Position numbers and translations under genes: made by a program | From: Pleurobrachia bachei | Lineage: Eukaryota; Ctenophora; Tentaculata; Cydippida; Pleurobrachiidae | Assembly (NCBI GenBank): GCA_000695325.1 | Contig: AVPN01000057.1 | Location: forward strand, 71,652 to 130,422 | Direction of reading: 5' to 3' | DNA: 58,771 bases | The notes under the pieces: generated by a model | Seen by the model: the letters and a program-made list of their open reading frames with translations, nothing else | What the model was told of the DNA's origin: nothing | Database searches by the model: none | Part shown: in pieces, positions 48,201-58,771 of the stretch | Layout: every line of letters begins with the position of its first letter | How positions within the stretch are numbered: position 1 is the first letter of the stretch

Positions 48201-49702
48201 TCCTTGAATTTGGCAGTGTATTGAGATCTGCGGGGGAAGGGATATTGGAGACCTAATTAGGTCCTATCCCAAACACACAAGGAAAGTTTCTATCCCGTGT
48301 GGAGTGTATAAAAGCCGGGGAGGAGATATTCAATTGCCTCCTCCGAGGTGGCGTGGTCTGCCCCTACAGCGGGGGCGCCACGTCTAAAGCACTCTCTCTC
48401 TAGCTGTTAATGTGTTGTGATTGTTGTTGTGCGAGAAAGCGTAGTTACGTACCGAACGTGGGCGGCTACTGAATGATAATATCTGAATAAATTGAATGTT
48501 TTAATTGCGTCATCACAGCTGATGATACGCGGATTGTAAGTGTGCAGCATCGCATGTGATCTGCCCCCTGGATTTCTAAGAAAAGGACCGACCAGGAGAG
48601 AACTCTCTCCACCACTTTTTTGTAGTTTTTACTGTTTACTTACCATTAAAATGTCTGAGCAATCTCTCCATCGGCCACCCCGTTTTTTACTTCACCGAGG
48701 TGTCAACTTATCAGTCGATCAACTTTCGGTTTTATAACATGCGACTAAGATTTCTATCTACTTATTATGATGAGACTAATATAATAACCGGATAACTTTC
48801 ATGACCAGTACTAACCCACCGACCCCCTCACTCCTCAGTGTACACGGGAAAGGTACTGCTACAGACCACGCCAGCTCATCTCATCTCCAGTCTTGATAAG
48901 TGTCTTCGAGAGGATGCAACTCTTGACGGAGTTTTGGAATTCAGGTAGATGTTCTTCGATTTGAACTGCTCCTGATAGCACTGCCAATAATTTAACTGTA
49001 TAACTCATTATTTTCACTCTCCCCTCGCTCATCTCAAGGATGAGAACAAACAATTCAAACACCCCTCCATCTTGTTACCCAATGTACCTCTCCATTCCTC
49101 TCAGGAATGAACATTTCTGGACGTTGACATGGGGTGTTTTAGCTGGAACACTTGATGTACGAGTGAGAAGAGATGCAAATGAACAGACTGTCCTAGCAGA
49201 GGTAGGTGTTATTTGTCTAGCACCCAACCCTTCTTCACTGTGTGTATTGAAAGAGGTCCGGGTACAAACGTGGACTCTTATTACTCCATCCGTTTACTTT
49301 TAGCACGTTTGGTGATTTCAGAGACCCTAATAACACCCCTAACAATACCCCTAATAACACCCCTAACAATACCCCTAATAACACCCCTAACAACACCTTC
49401 AAAACACCCCTCACAACACCCCTAACAACACCCTCACATCACCCCTTAGAACACCCCTAACAAAACCCCTAATAACACCCCTAACAACACCCCTAACAAC
49501 ACCCCTCACAACACCCCTAACAACACCCTATTTTCAGGTCACCCACCGGCTCTCCCAGTACGTCACCTTACTAAATGTCCAAGTTGTAAAGGAAGAAACC
49601 CCGGCTCTATTTACCACGGCTAATATCGCTAATAGAACTTTCAAGCCTAAAATTGTGCCCCGAACACCTTCTGCTTTTCGTGTTAATGAAAAACTAATGT
49701 AA
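45240..49702 (+). CDS. SLC30A6: ZnT6-like cation diffusion facilitator
   Basis: Golgi zinc transporter subunit that in vertebrates works only as a heterodimer with ZnT5. Exons 45240-45324, 45444-45555, 46119-46306, 46457-46564, 46798-47007, 48839-48944, 49105-49201 and 49538-49702 give 356 aa in frame (vertebrate forms are about 460 with a longer tail). Landmarks: STGSLALRALTFLTIFDFVN, GFSRVEVLAVFSATLL, KVLLQTTPAHL, and the cytosolic domain VRVRRDANEQTVLAEV with RNEHFWTL. In TM2 the usual HxxxD zinc site is replaced by T/F-type residues (LTIFD), as in ZnT6, which argues for a non-transporting partner. Exons 3 (partial), 4 and 5 are duplicated at 47022-47892, and one copy of exon 5 carries a complemented 50-mer. 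Confidence 0.88.
45556..45659 (-). mobile_element. MITE, copy 5 (inverted, one end altered)
   Basis: Reverse orientation of the same family: AACCAATCAGAACTCG..., GTCACGTGAC, ending TTCGGTCGGTTCCTG on the plus strand. The left terminus is not intact and abuts the SLC30A6 exon 2 donor TCAAG|GTATGAG. Confidence 0.8.
45900..46118 (+). repeat. Degenerate C-rich minisatellite before SLC30A6 exon 3
   Basis: Imperfect repeats of ACACCCCCTCCC... / GTTATAACACACCC lie in intron 2, ending at the CCCACAG acceptor. Confidence 0.6.
46137..47906 (+). repeat. Tandem duplication of SLC30A6 exons 3-5 (885-bp units)
   Basis: Unit 1 (46137-47021) and unit 2 (47022-47906) are identical except for 46875-46924 versus 47760-47809, which are exact non-reversed complements over 50 nt within exon 5. 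Unit 2 starts inside exon 3 and so lacks that exon's acceptor. Confidence 0.96.
46738..46830 (+). repeat. Duplicated acceptor and exon head, SLC30A6 exon 5
   Basis: CAG followed by GTAGYAGTTTGTTTGGYTAC and GTTCCYCTCC occurs at about 46730 and again at 46798. Only the second is in phase with exon 4. The pair recurs in the next tandem unit. Confidence 0.82.
47907..48838 (+). mobile_element. Possible solo LTR or LTR fragment in SLC30A6 intron 5
   Basis: The intron contains a TATA-like GTATAAAAGCC at about 48306 and an AATAAA near 48486 within about 700 bp, with no exon. This spacing looks like an LTR (promoter plus poly(A) site), but I could not define terminal repeats or a target duplication, so it is tentative. 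Confidence 0.3.
49325..49527 (+). repeat. (AACACCCCT)n minisatellite in SLC30A6 intron 7
   Basis: About twenty imperfect copies of a 9-12-bp AACACCCCTAACA/AT unit, ending at the TTTTCAG acceptor of the last exon. Confidence 0.9.
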
Positions 49703-50199
49703 TAAATAGGTTGTTATTTGTTTTGCCCGCGCAGCGGGCAAACCCCGGAGGGGTTAAGGCCCGCCGTTTCGATTTGCTCCAGGGGTTGCTAAGACGCACA
49801 TACCGCTACCACGCCACCAACTGCTGACACGTATCAACTTTCATTTCAAAAACAAGCGCGCGCGCCCCGATGAAATCTTAGGGTATGTGTGACATTATGT
49901 GGGCACCACCGCCACCATCTCGCATCACAGACAAGGTAGAGACACCAAAATTTGGTACCCCGGCTATTTTTTGACGCTGAACACGATGCAAGCATCCATT
50001 TCAATTCACAATGTAAACATTTTTCTGTAGAGCATGTTTATGAAAGTTGAAATAATGAACATATTTCGTCATAACTAATGAACGAGACAGAATTGGAAAT
50101 TTTCGATACCGTACCAATGGTCCTGATGGTACTCCCCGTTCATCCACTAAGTTTTGTGAGAAAACACGGTGCGCCACTCTTACTTTAAATGGTAGGCGG
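49703..50199. other. Intergenic sequence after SLC30A6
   Basis: AATAAATAG directly after the stop could serve as a poly(A) signal. A CCCGCGCAGCGGGCAAACCC palindromic patch and a GCGCGC stretch follow. No gene is recognised. Confidence 0.55.
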
Positions 50200-50202
50200 A
50201 CT

Positions 50203-50672
50203 CTAGTGCTACACTCTAAGGTTAGTTTTAGATAAAGAGCCCAAATAAGTCTAAACTCTAGGAGGACTCTATGTCTAAAAAGTCGACACAGGGCGGACTC
50301 TTTATCTAAAAAGTCTTAAGATGGCGGACTCTATATCTAAATAAAGCTACATTAGATATAGAGTCCGCCATTCCCAGCGAACTCGAGATTTCGGCCGTTA
50401 GGCGGAAACGAGAGTTTGCTGTACCTCTATACTAGTTTAGTAGTGTTAGGGCTATTGTTTGGGTTCGATGTTATTGTGGCGGCGGTGTAACAGCACAACG
50501 ATGGGAGAGGGATGGTTAGGGTTAGGTTTAGGGTTGGTTTTGGGTTTTAGACATTGAGTCCGGGTTGGGGATTTGGCGCCAAAATGTTCCAGGGGACTCT
50601 ATGTCTAAAAAGTCGACACATGGCGGACTCTATGCCAAAAAGTAGACACAGGGGGGACTCTATATCTAAACT
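50203..50672. repeat. Degenerate GGCGGACTCTATATCTAAA repeat cluster
   Basis: At least seven copies of GGCGGACTCTATRTCTAAA, several followed by AAGTCGACACA, at about 50205, 50268, 50294, 50325, 50596, 50623 and 50652, and one inverted at about 50355. The spacing is irregular. Confidence 0.85.
50514..50542 (+). repeat. Short telomere-like TTAGGG tract
   Basis: GGTTAGGGTTAGGTTTAGGG contains about three TTAGGG-type units, matching the common animal telomere repeat. It is too short to be a telomere; probably interstitial or chance within the repeat cluster. Confidence 0.6.
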
Positions 50673-50699
50673 TTTTTCAAACTATGATTTTGAGTTTTT

Positions 50700-51526
50700 G
50701 CATGTTTCAATGATTTGTTGCCTTTACATTTGCCTATCTGACCTAGCCAGACTTATGCTCTCTTTTCGGAGCGTGCTCGAGCAAACTTCTACTTCTAGCC
50801 GCGTGCTCGAGCACACGTGCGCGGCGCTCCCTCTCAGTCTCAGTCACGTGACTAGCACACCCTTTCATACAAAATATAGGGGGAGAGCGTGTTGTAGAGA
50901 GCGCGCGAAGCTATGGTTAGCATTTCAATAGCCGATGACCAGAGCACTCTCGTAAAAAGAGCCGCGCAGGGGATACCACAGCCCGCTCCGAAAATGCCGC
51001 ATTATCATCACACCTGGGTTTTATGTGGCTGGCGGTTGACATGTTCCTTGTCTGTCGGCTCTCATGCCGGGCCGAACGGATAGACTGCGTAGCATGGCAA
51101 GCCGGTTATATTTTGTGCTGTTACACCGCCACCGCGTTATATTAGGTGAATCTGGGTGGACCTGGGGTGAAACCACTCTGCGCGATCCGATGTGTGTACG
51201 GAGAAGCGGCAAGGGTCCGCGCATTAGTGCTGACAATTGTGAGGTAACTAGAGTTTGTGTTCTGCGCCCTACCGATATGATTTGAGTGTGTGATTTGAGC
51301 ATTTGTGACCCACACTCGGGCACCATGTTTCACACGACCAGTCATTCAGTACCTTGTTATGTTCTAACCCTCCTTTTACATTTGTAAACTAGGCAATTAG
51401 TACGAGGGTCCGGGATAAAACGGGAAACAAACAGTTTATTCATTGCCAAATATAAGAAAATAAATTAACACTATAAAAACAAAATAACATCTTATTGACT
51501 CAAATACAAAATTGAATTCAAAGATA
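50700..51526. other. Intergenic spacer between SLC30A6 and DNA2
   Basis: GC-rich with CTCGAGCA-type repeats at 50765-50815. Open frames at 51021-51345 on both strands look incidental. TTGTTATGTTCTAACCCTCC at about 51354 recurs at about 34158 and 35618, suggesting the edge of an interspersed element. AATAAA on the minus strand (about 51435-51440) is a plausible DNA2 poly(A) signal. Confidence 0.5.
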
Positions 51527-54500
51527 TTAAAAAGTCTGTGATACGGGCAGGACCCGTTTTTTCTTCCCTAGTAACTCAATAAGATCTTTCAAAAGGGGAT
51601 TATTGTTTAGTGTCGAACTGTTCCCGACCAGAATCAGTTTGCTCCTTGCTCGAGTAAGAATCACATTTAGACGGCTCTTATCGTTCAGTAGTTCACCAAC
51701 TTTTCCTTCTTTATTACTCCTGAAAAGATAATCTATAGTATTAGTCTAAAGAAATTCTCTATGGGAATTCGTAAAAAGATTTGTCAAAATGCGGTGTTGG
51801 ACTCCGTAAAAGGTACTCTTCTGAGCTCCTATAGAAAGAAGTCGGAAGAACACCTACCGTGTAAGAGATACAATAATGCATTCTTTATCCCTTCCCTGGG
51901 CCCTGTCTGCAGTTAGGATCTCAATTCCAGAAGGAAGGGTTCTAGATAGCAATTCTAGCTGGCCGTTATAGGGACTTATCACACCTGGTGGGAATCACTA
52001 GGTCAGTTTGAATTGTTCATACGCTGTCAGGCGACTCAAAGATCAGTTAGGAGTAGTTAGGAGGTGTTGAGCACTAAAATACCCCTAATGCGAGATTCAG
52101 TGATCTAGTTGGGAGGTTGTTTGAGAATTATAAGACACTCAGCAGTACATTGCTTAGTCAATAACAGCCTTTTTTAAAAAGCCTTGAGGGTTTAACGGTG
52201 ATGACATTTTATGAAACTGAAAGAAACACGTTCCTACCTATCTGACTAGCAGTGATTGATCCAGAAGAGAGAAGAGTTGTTACTAGGGTATTAACAAGTC
52301 CACACTCCTGAGTATTATCGTAGGACCCTCCCTGACACTGTCGCTCCAAACTACTTTCCAAATCAAGGAATATTACTCGTGTCGAGGGATGGAGTGCCCT
52401 GGGAGAGAGGGTTGGTTTACGTTATCACCCGGGGGGGGTGAGAGAGGGGTGGAGCGCCCTGGGAGAGAGAGGGTTGTTAGAGTTCCTGAATCCTGTCACT
52501 TTTATCAGTGTTTATAAGAGTTGACAACAAAACCAGGCATCAATTACTGCTTAGAGAATTTTAAGGACTTCAAAGAATGAGTGATATGTATTTCCAACTT
52601 ACCTCTTTACAAAATAAGGCATGTTATCACTACTCGACAGGTTAACATCCATCCTTCGGCTGGCAAGTTCCTCTGATGCACAACTCAGTTTCCCACCGTA
52701 CACCAAGGTGTTAGATAGCAGCATGATGTCCTTACACATACGGTACTGAACTGCCAGACTGGCCGAACCCGCACCCAATCTTTCAAACAAACTGTGGGAA
52801 TAAAATATAGGAGCCGGTGAGAAGCTGGAGACGTTGTTACATGGTCGATTCAGGCTATCTTGGTAGTGTGAACGTTGAATATGTGTACCTGACAGACAAA
52901 GAAAAAGGTGAAAATGTTTCCTATGTACCTGACTGAGAGTCCATCAGTCCGTGCTTTCTTGTTCTGGACTAGGGGAGGAAGCTGCTCACAATCACCCACT
53001 AGAATACACCTGACGATTATGTTGGGACTATTTATATTGGGAGTACAACAATAACGGTGCCTGATAATACATAGACGGGTTTCTTTTGTATGTATATAAT
53101 ATGTATGACTTTTAGATAACGAGGTATTCAAGATTATCATTAAGTTGTTCATTCCTCAGAGGTCCATTTGAAAAATAGACCATAAAAAGATTTATAATAA
53201 GGTTTTGTGTTTCTTTTGTTTCTTAATAATCAGTTAGCTACAGTTAGCTTATTTAAATTTCCTTAAAGAAACAAACCTTGTGTTTTAGAACTCATTTACT
53301 ATAATAGCTGTGTTTGCCACTATTTGTTGGTGCCACCTGTCATTATAGTGAGTTATGCTACGTGCTCCTGGGGAGTAGGCATTTCTAGTCGTTACTAAAA
53401 CACAAGGATTGTTTCTATCCCGACTTTTATACAGACTAGTGGTTGCACGAGATAGTGAGTCAGCTTGGATTTCAAAAGAATCTTTTTATAGGATCTCGTT
53501 TTTGGGAACCTTCGGTCATTAAGAGATAATTAAATAATGCCTTGTTTTGTTCAAGGGGAAGGAGGGCCGAACAAGGCAAATAATGCCAATAACCAACAGA
53601 AATTATTTGGCTGGAAAGGTACTTTCGTTTGTTAAACTGACACCTTTGCCCTCTCCCGGGTTTTCATCATAATAGATCTCTTTCTATCCATCCCTTTCCC
53701 CCGCAACACCAAAAATAGGTTGGAACCCCCGGGGCGCCCCTTGGTAACGAAGTAACCCCTTGTCAGCGTGCGCGAAGGTCGCTTCGTAACCAAGGGCGCC
53801 CCCCTGGGTTGTTGCAAACTAAATACAAGACCATGCTAATTTACCTATCAGAGTGTATAAGAGGTCCAAGGCTGATTGGCTGGGTTATCTGAGACGCCTC
53901 ATCAATTATACAGTAGTCAAACGAACGTAACTCGAACAATCTGTGTCGAATACCAAGACACGTGGACGCCACAACCTCTGAGAGAAATTGGAATTGGTGA
54001 AAACACTGGAAAACATTTTTGTAGGGTTTCTAACTTCTTTATACACTCGCAAATAAAACCGGAAATGGATCACAGAGGCCAAGAAAATGATGTTCAAAAC
54101 GGAATACAACTTACTGATATTTTTGTAAAACTCTCTAAGCTCCAGTGGGTCCGATATTCCTGATGTTAAAGCTGAGTCTGTCATATGTCTGACATTCTTG
54201 TGAACCTTTCCACTAGCCCCCAGCCTGAGGAGGAATACTTTTGTTGTAACAATATTTGTTAAGGAGGTGGTGGGAGTGGTGATAATACCCGAATAAAACT
54301 CTGGGAGAAATAAAGGCCAAAATAACATTGACCACACGGTATGATAAAAGTTATTGAACCTTTAAATTCACCAGACCTCTAAATACCGTTAGTACCTCGA
54401 TATACCTCCCCGCCAGTGTGCCCATATTATATGGTCATGTGAGGAGTCTTCAACACGGTAAATCTAGTTGTACATACCTCAGTACGGGTAGGGTGGAGGG

Positions 54501-57500
54501 TAGTTTCAGTAGAATATTATCAACTGCAGTGTGCGTGTAGGCAGTAAGGAGGACTGAGTAACCCTGTGCCACCAGCACCTCCACCAAACACGCAACAGTA
54601 GTTGTTTTACCTGGGGGAGAAAAAGTTGTGATAAGAATTGAATATTCGGCAATTGGAGTGTATTAGAATTCGAGGGGGCGGGGTATTAGAGCAACACAGG
54701 AAAAGTGAGATATTGATACAAAGATAGCTGGGAAAGGGAATTGAAGATATATCTGGGGGAACGGAATTATACAACTTACCAGTTCCCGGCATTCCTTGTA
54801 CACACAAATAATCCTCCGTCACCAGCGCCCTCTCTATCACCATCCTCTGGTCACCATTCAAACTATCGGGTAACTGGATATCCACTCCATCCTCCCTAAA
54901 CACAGCCTTTCTCCCCTCCACCACCAGCCCCCTCCACTTTGTAACCCTCTCACTAGGCCCCATCAGAGATGTTAGGTTGGATAACCCGATGTGAAGGGAG
55001 GAGTGGGATCTGTGGGGTGTTATCCGGTAATAACACGCACTCTCCCGGTGATGGGGACTCTTAGATATGTTTGTTGCCAGGGAAACAGAGATGTTGGAGG
55101 GTGTGACATCACCTGTCACAAACCCAGAAGCTATGTTATAGATGGAGCGATTTGGAAGGTTTACTATCACATAATCACCCTTTGAGAACAGTCGCTCTCC
55201 TATTATACCAGTGAAGTTATGGATTCCATCTGTTACGGATTTTAGAGTAAGCTCGCCAGATCTAGGGCATGAATCATCCCATGGCATCCTAGTTTTACCT
55301 GCATCTGCTTCAACGATACACAGATTAACAAACTTTGAAAAATACTCCAAGTCTGGGGTTGAGAGTGTCTCAGTAAGACTAGATAGTATCTCGGGAAGTG
55401 GCGGGTCTTTAGTCTTCTGAGATTTGTAGCTGGCTGAACATGCTAACTGTTGGCTACAATACTCGCACGTCATCTTATTGTTGATAACCGGTGGCAACTG
55501 ACCACTGGTCACTGCGGAGTGTAGTGCCTCAGCTACCTCATTTCTCCTCATCAATAAAGCTCGTCGTTCCGCCCGGGAACTAGCCACCCCAACTGTTTGT
55601 TGTCCCTTGACATACCACAACAAACCACCCTGGACCGCTTCTTTGTATCTCTCTTCTAACAACATAGTGTAAATGATAACTTGACCTCTGTGATCAACAC
55701 TTCCCATCGGGTTTCTAGCAGCTCCTGACTTAACTTCAAGCGGCAGGAGTTTGGAAGGGTGAATCCGGACAGTTGCATCAACTTTACCCTTACATCCCAA
55801 CCTTGGAGACCATATACTTTCCTCTATATCCAGGATTTTAGAAACACTAACATGTTCAGATGTTTGTTGCCCAAAACTCACACCCTTCCCACGGCCAGAT
55901 ACCATCTCACCACCCCAGTTAGTGATGAGAGGCAGATACTCTCTGAGCTTGTTGATCATTTCATCCTTACTGAGACCAAGGGAGCACAAGTTTTCAATGA
56001 TCTCTCTGCTGTCTAAGGCTGATTTGCATTCAGAGAGGAGGAAGGTTGGGGAGAAGTCTTGGGTTTGTAATGCTCGTTCTAGGATTGAGTGAATGAGTGT
56101 TCCCCGGAGCATCACTTCGTTTGCCTCCCCACTACCGTGTTTGAACACCTGCAATATGAGATCTACAATGTGAGATCTGCAATGTGAGATCCTGTAATGT
56201 GAGATTACAGGATGATTTAGGTAGTAGAACCTGCTGAAACTAGGTAAATAAAGTTACTGCAGTGGGACCCCGATTTACCTGGATGCTCTGAAGAAAGGGT
56301 TTTGCCCGGTAAATCGGTGTCCAACTGTACAACATAATTTTTACAATTTATTAACATTAAATTACCTCTGTAAGAACAGATTGTCGGAGGCACCTTATGC
56401 TACTGGAAACTGTAGTTGGTGAAACCAACACATCAGGATGTGTTATGATCAGGGCATCAGAATCATTATCAATCACCCTATCAACTGGCAGTCCAATAAC
56501 ATTCATCCTCATCCCAACCGTGAAACTACAATAAAACCACTCTCCTGTCACCCGTAATTCAATCGTGCCCTTCTCCGCAGTCTCACAAGTGAGCACCTTT
56601 GTGTAACCCTCTGTAATTCCTTGTACACACAAATAATCCTCCGTCACCAGCGCCCTCTCTATCACCTTCCTCTGATCACCATTCAAACTATCGGGTAACT
56701 GGATATCCACTCCATCCTCCCTAAACACAGCCTTTCTCCCCTCCACCACCAGCCCCCTCCACTTTGTAACCCTCTCACTAGGCCCCATCAGAGATGTTAG
56801 GTTGGATAACCCGATGTGAAGGGAGGAGTGGGATCTGTGTGGTGTTATCCGGTAATAACACGCACTCTCCCGATGGTGGGGACTCTTACTGAGATCTGTT
56901 GCCAGGGATACAGAGATGCTGGAATGTGTGACGTCACCTGTCACAAACCCAGAAGCTATGTTATAGATGGAGCGATTTGGAAGGTTTACTATCACATAAT
57001 CACCCTTTGAGAACAGTCGCTCTCCTATTATACCAGTGAAGTTATGGATTCCATCTGTTACGGATTTTAGAGTAAGCTCGCCAGATCTAGGGCATGAATC
57101 ATCCCATGGCATCCTAGTTTTACCTGCATCTGCTTCAACGATACACAGATTAACAAACTTGGCAAAGTACTCCAAGTCTGGTGTTGAGAGAGTCTCAGTT
57201 AGACTAGATAGTATCTCAGGAAGTGGTGGCTCTTTTGTGTTCTGAGATTTATAGCTAGCTGAACATGCCAACTGTTGGCTACAATACTCGCACGTCATCT
57301 TATTGTTGATAACCGGTGGCAACTGACCACTGGTCACTGCGGAGTGTAGTGCCTCAGCTACCTCATTTCTCCTCATCAATAAAGCTCGTCGTTCCGCCCG
57401 GGAACTAGCCACCCCAACTGTTTGTTGTCCCTTGACATACCACAACAAACCACCCTGAACAGCTTCTTTGTACCTCTCTTCCAACAACATGGTGTATATG

Positions 57501-58754
57501 ATAACTTGACCCCTGTGATCAACACTTCCCATTGGGTTTCTAGCAGCCCCTGACTTAACTTCAAGAGGCAGGAGTTTAGAGGGGTGGATCCGAACAGTTG
57601 CATCAACCTTCCCTTTACATCCCAACCTTGGAGACCAGATACTTTCCTCAATGTCCAAGATTTTAGAAACACTGACATGTTCAGATGTTTGTTGTCCAAA
57701 ACTAACACCCTTCCCTCGGCCCGATACCATCTCTCCACCCCAGTTAGTGATGGGAGGCAGATACTCTCTCAACTTGTTCATCATTTCATCTTTACTGAGG
57801 CCAAGAGAGCACAAGTTTTCAATAATCGCTCTGCTGTCTAAAGCTGATTGGCATTCAGAGAGAAGGAAGGTTGGGGAGAAGTCTTGGGTTTGTAATGCTC
57901 GTTCTAGGATTGAGTGAATGAGCGTTCCTCGGAGCATTACTTCGTTTGCTTCACCACTCCCGTGTTTGAACACCTGCAATAGAGACAGGCAATGTGAGAT
58001 CCTGTAATAAGAGATCTACAATTATATAAGATCTGCAATATTCTTCTTCTTCTAAGAGTGTCGGGTGTGAACCCTAAAGAACTATCGCGACTTTCATCAA
58101 TGCGATATGGTCGACACTGTATGAGTGCTCGTGAGTGGCCCCCAGATCTGCAATATGAAGTCATCATTCTCAGCTGATTTAGGTGGTAAAACCTGGTAAA
58201 CAAAGTTACTGAAGTTAAGTGGAACCCCAACTTACCAGGATGCTCTGAAGAAAGGCTTTTGCCCGATAAATCGGGGTCCAACTTTACTACATATTTTCTA
58301 CAATTTATCACCCCGAATATATTACCTCTGTAAGAACTGATTGTCGGAGGCACCTTATACTACTGGACACTGTAGTTGGTGAAACCAGCACGTCAGGATG
58401 TGTAATAATCAGAGCATCAGAATCATTATCAATCACCCTATCCACTGGCAGCCCAATAACATTAATCCTCATTCCAACCGTGAAACTACAATAAAACCAT
58501 TCCCCTGACACCCGCAATTCAATTATGCTCTTCTCCACAGTCTCGCAAGTCAGTACTTTTGTGTAACCCTCTGTTGTAACACCTTGGATGGTGAGTTTCT
58601 GGCAGGCGGCCAAACTACCAAACATTTTCCCAAGGTTTTGAAGTATGACGTCATCACCATCGGAGTCAGAAAACATATCATCGTTACTTTCAGTGATTTT
58701 GGGACGTTTTCCATCTCTCACGCCGGGTGGATGGTCTGATATTCGCTTTGACAT
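51527..58754 (-). CDS. DNA2: DNA replication nuclease-helicase DNA2
   Basis: Flap and end-resection nuclease with a 5'-3' SF1 helicase, acting in nuclear and mitochondrial DNA replication and repair. Exons on the minus strand: 58326-58754, one nuclease exon (54780-56148 in the proximal copy), 54478-54610, 54115-54224, 53845-53977, 52929-53009, 52603-52791, 52238-52398, 51858-51984, 51527-51719; these give 974 aa in frame (human about 1060). Order: OB-like N-terminus; RecB-type nuclease with [15 protein letters not shown] and [12 protein letters not shown]; Fe-S cysteines [10 protein letters not shown]; helicase GMPGTGKTT (motif I), [17 protein letters not shown] (II), [12 protein letters not shown] (III), [12 protein letters not shown] (V) and RLNVILTRA (VI). 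Start ATG in AGAAATGTC. The N-terminal/nuclease part is present twice (see the repeat entry). Confidence 0.93.
52390..52470 (-). repeat. Duplicated acceptor and exon head, DNA2 exon 8
   Basis: On the minus strand CTCTCCCAG|GGCRCTCCAYCCCTC occurs at about 52450 and again at 52398. Only the downstream one opens into [14 protein letters not shown]. Confidence 0.8.
53731..53806. repeat. Intronic hairpin (GGGGCGCCCCTTGGTAACGAAG)
   Basis: CGGGGCGCCCCTTGGTAACG at 53731-53752 is repeated inverted as CTTCGTAACCAAGGGCGCCC at about 53784-53806. Likely the end of a small palindromic element in a DNA2 intron. Confidence 0.7.
56257..56331. mobile_element. Pogo/Tigger-like mini-MITE, copy in DNA2 unit 2
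   Basis: CAGTGGGACCCCGATTTACC ... GGTAAATCGGTGTCCAACTG with TA on both sides: inverted termini and TA duplication typical of the pogo branch of Tc1/mariner. Only about 75 bp. Confidence 0.65.
58214..58297. mobile_element. Pogo/Tigger-like mini-MITE, diverged copy in DNA2 unit 1
   Basis: AAGTGGAACCCCAACTTACC ... CGATAAATCGGGGTCCAACT, the counterpart of 56257-56331 at the equivalent place in the other unit, with several substitutions. Both units therefore inherited the same insertion. Confidence 0.6.
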
Positions 58755-58771
58755 TTCTCTTTTCTGTAAAG

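Larger units (their letters stand above)
54788..58575 (-). repeat. Internal DNA2 duplication: OB plus nuclease unit, about 3-4% diverged
   Basis: Unit 1 (about 56612-58575) and unit 2 (about 54788-56611) both contain the end of the N-terminal exon, an intron and the nuclease exon. At the join, nuclease copy 1 runs directly into a second N-terminal segment (..[14 protein letters not shown]..), making one open exon of 1608 nt (56366-57973). Both units keep all nuclease residues and the Fe-S cysteines; about 14 of 450 residues differ, plus many silent changes. Walker A (PGTGKT) exists only after unit 2. Confidence 0.9.

Noticed and set aside
49325-49527. CRISPR-like spaced repeats
   Set aside because: A short C-rich minisatellite without constant repeats or unique spacers, in an animal intron.
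51021-51345. ORFs of 67-101 aa on both strands
   Set aside because: Mutually overlapping, no domain, GC-rich intergenic sequence.
53906-54337. 143-aa minus-strand ORF as a separate gene
   Set aside because: It is two DNA2 helicase exons (54115-54224 and 53845-53977) read across an intron, with the second in the wrong frame.

Overview
The window is intron-rich animal nuclear DNA. Exons of about 60 to 350 bp (a few over 1 kb) carry clean GT-AG borders, most introns are 100-800 bp, and every recognisable gene is a conserved metazoan one. The LINE fragment, the dense small palindromic elements and the modest intron sizes fit an invertebrate, possibly a non-bilaterian, but nothing here fixes the phylum. 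There is no bacterial, viral or CRISPR signal. Two N gaps (15433-16183, 36146-36776) show it is a draft scaffold.

Layout: an SVOP/SV2-like MFS transporter (+, 187-9195, 5' end outside the window); an intergenic block of CGCG-rich palindromic elements and a LINE reverse-transcriptase remnant (-, about 10991-11490); kinesin-II motor KIF3B-like (+, 11522-24042), whose 6.5-kb penultimate intron holds two small secreted Cys-rich protein genes on the opposite strand (17307-18444 and 20515-22218); MAP2K4-like kinase (+, 27044-33255); coatomer epsilon COPE (+, 37808-39016); a DAXX-like histone chaperone (+, 39557-45017); SLC30A6/ZnT6-like transporter (+, 45240-49702); and nuclease-helicase DNA2 (-, 51527-58754). 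Exon sums close in frame for KIF3B (about 695 aa once a 45-nt insertion is set aside), MAP2K4 (359), COPE (292), ZnT6 (356), DNA2 (974) and the two nested genes (166, 297), which supports the exon models. The genes are unrelated housekeeping or signalling genes with no operon-like logic.

Two structural oddities dominate. First, at least eight head-to-tail duplications of 0.9-2.3 kb fall inside or at the ends of these genes. Most copies are almost identical, as expected if two haplotypes were laid end to end; the DNA2 pair is visibly diverged and stays in frame. Second, at several places a stretch of exactly 50 nt (or a pair of 50-nt stretches) in one copy is the base-by-base complement of the other copy WITHOUT reversal. 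This cannot arise by DNA inversion. One such stretch lies in single-copy COPE: complementing it in place removes an in-frame stop and restores the conserved LLNGQA segment. I regard this as the most important observation in the window and most likely a sequence-construction artefact.

I found no convincing new biological system. The best biological leads are the nested secreted gene pair, the possible double-nuclease DNA2, a 109-bp MITE family, and repeated duplication of splice junctions.
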